Positions 61,501 to 64,000 of a stretch of 64,000 nucleotides of DNA are shown piece after piece. Source of the DNA: Taeniopygia guttata (lineage: Eukaryota; Chordata; Aves; Passeriformes; Estrildidae); contig NC_133026.1 in the NCBI RefSeq assembly GCF_048771995.1, positions 102,765,001 to 102,829,000 on the forward strand, given 5' to 3'. Position numbers and translations under genes: made by a program. The notes beneath the pieces were generated by a model, which ran no database searches, was not told the DNA's origin, and saw only the letters and a program-made list of their open reading frames with translations. Position 1 is the first letter of the stretch. The number at the start of each line of letters is the position of its first letter.

Positions 61501-63528
61501 TAACACTGAGGGTTTTGAAAACTATTATGGTCTAAGGGAATGAAGATATTTTACTAGATTTCAAAGCCAAAAGTAATTTTCTCCTCTTTCAGTATCCACT
61601 TACCCCTGGAAAGAGCAAATAAGGCTTTCCTTGACCCTGATGTTCACATGGGTTTAGAAGAACAAACCTTACTGTCTTGATACAGCAGTGGATCCATTGT
61701 TGCCAGTAAAGAGATCAGCGATTCTTCCTCCCTGGCCAATTCAGCACTTCTGACAGCTCCCTGGCGTGAATGGCCTCATGTCAGGTCAAATTGGAACCTT
61801 GCCTACCTGGAGGCAGCAGCTCCAGTCACTTGCTGAGTGCCTCTGCAGTGAGATGTTCTCTACTGCAACCCTAGTGACAGACATGAGATTCTGGAGGCTC
61901 AAAAGTATCTATTAAGCTTTTTGGATAAGTTGCTTAGGTGGGGAGACAAATTAAATTTAATGTCAAGTTAGGTAAGCACCAAGGAACTCCACTTAGGAGC
62001 CTGAAGGTTAGCCACTAGCTAAATAAGCAGTGAAGGCTGTCTTTTAATTTTATCAAGTATGTATGTGACTAAAGTGGCTTAAAAATATTTATTAACTTTT
62101 TCGTTTCATTTTATTTCACCTATTTTTTCACCTCATAAGAATTAATAATGTCTAGAGAACCTATTTTAACAGTGATAAAAGTTTAAGGTTTAGCACTTAA
62201 AAAGGGATTCATTCCTTTTCTCTGACACTGTCTCTGGATATACGGATATGCATTCTTGTCTAAGAGAAAATAGAGCTAACAAAGCAGCAGTGAAGGCAGC
62301 TAGGGAATGACAAGTTGATGAACAGCATTTTGAACAGTGGTACAAAGGGCTTCTCAGAGGGCAATACTTGGAACTGCAAGTACTAAATTGAGAGTGTATG
62401 CCCCAGGACAGAGGCCAAAACCCCAATTCTATAGATGTTTATGTGCATGTTTCACCTTACCCTTATGAGTAACCTTGCTAGCTGTCACTGCACTGAGAAC
62501 CTATGTCTGGAACGTGCTGAGCACTGGCCACGCACAGCTTCCAACACTCAGACAAGTCATGGGGCATGACAGGTTGTACTCTGTCTGTACCAGCCAAGAG
62601 TGAGACTTTGTATGGGCTTCAATGTGCAAAGAAAATTCTCCTTTATCACATAGAAAAATGTGTGATACCTGTTTTACAGAGGGTATGCAGAAAGCTCCTC
62701 AACTTAGGGCAATAAGGTCACATTTCAAATCCTACACAGCTTCTCCCTGCCCTACTACCTCCTGCCAAACAGTCCTGCTCTTGGCCATACCACTGTGTAC
62801 AGCTTTTACCCTTACCATCACACTCATTACATATAACTAAAACATTTGAAGATGTAGAGCTCCCTCTCAAATATATAAGAAAACCCTGCCCCTGTGGGAA
62901 AACCTTTCCAGAGAAGCATAAATTTGGCCACGTATACCACTTTCTGTTCTCTTTACACTTGATTAATGTCATGGCTGTAAGAACATACGCAAGCTTTAAT
63001 TTTGATTAATGTTTATTGCACTGTTAGCCTGTCCTTAACTTCTAAAACTGATTTGCTTTGTTCTTGAGCTCAGATGTTTTATAAAGCATAGGTGTCTTTG
63101 ACTCTTGCTACAACCTTTTAAGACACATGGCTTATGCAAAATTTTCAGAGTGATCAGCTGGTTGAACTTTTACCCAGTCCCCTATCCAAATTAAACACTT
63201 CTTCCACACAGAGAAAATTCTGAGATGCAAAGGTTTTTGATACCTTTCCATAAAATTCATTTTGTTAATGCATTTTGTAAGTGATATTTGGATGTTTTCC
63301 CCTATATTTAGAAGCTGAAGTGGATGCCCTGAACCCAGTTAACAAATTCTCAATGACAATATAATATGTCTGAGATGAAAAGACTCTTCTATTAGCTGAA
63401 TGAGTAAATTGGCCTTAAGCCTGCAGTCCTCCCTCTTTGGTATACAATTAGTTGCAGAGCTAAGCTTTTGTTACCTTCAGCCATGTTCTTTCCTTGCATT
63501 CTCCACTTTTCCTGAGTGGGATTGTTAT
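52517..63528. other. Long unique AT-rich non-coding stretch
   Basis: Eleven kb with no recognised gene, RNA or interspersed repeat. Landmarks are A13-A16 runs near 56017 and 57660, T-rich runs near 58650, 59110 and 61080, an A/C tract at 60288-60353 and a GC-richer patch at 61690-61880. The open frames (up to 115 codons) are typical of chance. Confidence 0.55.
60288..60353 (+). repeat. A/C-rich low-complexity tract
   Basis: The longest of six plus-strand tracts in the window made of A runs separated by C or CC. No transposon body is attached. Confidence 0.7.
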
Positions 63529-63905
63529 AGAATCATAGAGTCATTGACAAAGATGCTTAACAGTCCCAGAACCGACCCCCGAGGAATGTAAATTATCACT
63601 GACCTCCTCTTGGATTTGGAGCTCTTGACCGGAACTCTTTGAGTGCAAACATCCAGCCAGTTCCTTATCCAGCAAAGTGATCCAGCTGTCAAATACATAA
63701 CTGTCCAGTTTAGAGACAAGGATGTCTTGTGAGATGGTGTCAAATGCATTGCAGAAGTCCAGGTAGATGACATCTGCTGCTCTTCACTGATCAACCAAGC
63801 CATCAATCCATCACAGAAGGTCATTACATTTGTAGGGCACAATTTGCCCACAGTGCAGTCATGTTGGTTGTCACACACACCCCACTATTTTCTTTATCTT
63901 CCATC
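63529..63905 (-). pseudogene. CR1 LINE reverse-transcriptase fragment joined to its 3' tail
   Basis: This is an antisense remnant of the CR1 ORF2 reverse transcriptase. On the minus strand one frame shows YLDFCNAFD (63739-63765), matching the catalytic block of LINE reverse transcriptases, where the first catalytic Asp is kept. Another frame shows WIRNWLDVCTQRV, then PRGSVLGL (63561-63584; canonical PQGSVLGP) and FVND (CR1 FIND). The two blocks are in different frames, so at least one frameshift lies between them, near 63690. Directly after FVND the sequence jumps to the CR1 terminal tail (TCTATGATTCTAT, 63529-63541), so the catalytic Asp-Asp region and the rest of the 3' part are missing. 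The element is dead. Confidence 0.88.
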
Positions 63906-64000
63906 CACACCCTTGCTCTCACTTTACTAGCTCTCTGAAAGACATTATTTTGTTCTATATTTGCAAAGCACTTGGCACTGGAGAACTGATCTTCTTGAGC

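Overview
This window is AT-rich, intron- or intergenic-type vertebrate nuclear DNA, almost certainly from a bird. The main evidence is a dozen fragments of CR1, the dominant avian LINE. They are recognised by their conserved 3' tail, with blocks resembling TTCCAACC and ATTCTATGATTCT. A 567-bp LTR of a type I associate with passerine birds supports this, and CpG is scarce. There are no operons, ribosome-binding sites or bacterial genes, and I found no exon chain that can be assigned to a known protein. The longest open frames are either pure simple-repeat translations or lie within chance expectation.

Layout. 1-9 kb: a CR1 at the left edge, then about 7 kb of unique sequence. Next is a nested cluster in which a CR1 on the minus strand is split by a complete solo LTR with a perfect 5-bp target duplication, followed by a second minus-strand CR1. 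9-31 kb: mostly unique sequence with a G-quadruplex motif, a promoter-like CRE/AP-1/TATA cluster near 11.5 kb, one CR1 at 13.8-14.2 kb, and two blocks that read like conserved non-coding elements (about 15.0-15.5 and 29.3-29.8 kb). The second block holds a CTCF-like core. 31-35 kb: two CR1s of a second subfamily in opposite orientations, plus a 22-bp tandem duplication.

36.1-37.0 kb: a 905-bp CTCTC pentamer array, about 150 copies of it uninterrupted. 39.2-39.6 kb: a probable second solo LTR with an imperfect 6-bp duplication. 41.3-47 kb: a homeodomain-site cluster, a CCCTTT hexamer array, an (AT)15 tract and three CR1s. 51-64 kb: a minus-strand CR1, a short CR1 tail remnant, a long unremarkable AT-rich stretch, and at the right edge a CR1 reverse-transcriptase fragment fused to its own 3' tail by an internal deletion.

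No genes were found to work together. The function, if any, is regulatory. I did not find a new protein-based system. The most notable structures are the pentamer array, the datable nested LTR, and the promoter-like cluster with a micro-ORF. Repeat names and regulatory motifs come from recognition and memory, not from a database search.
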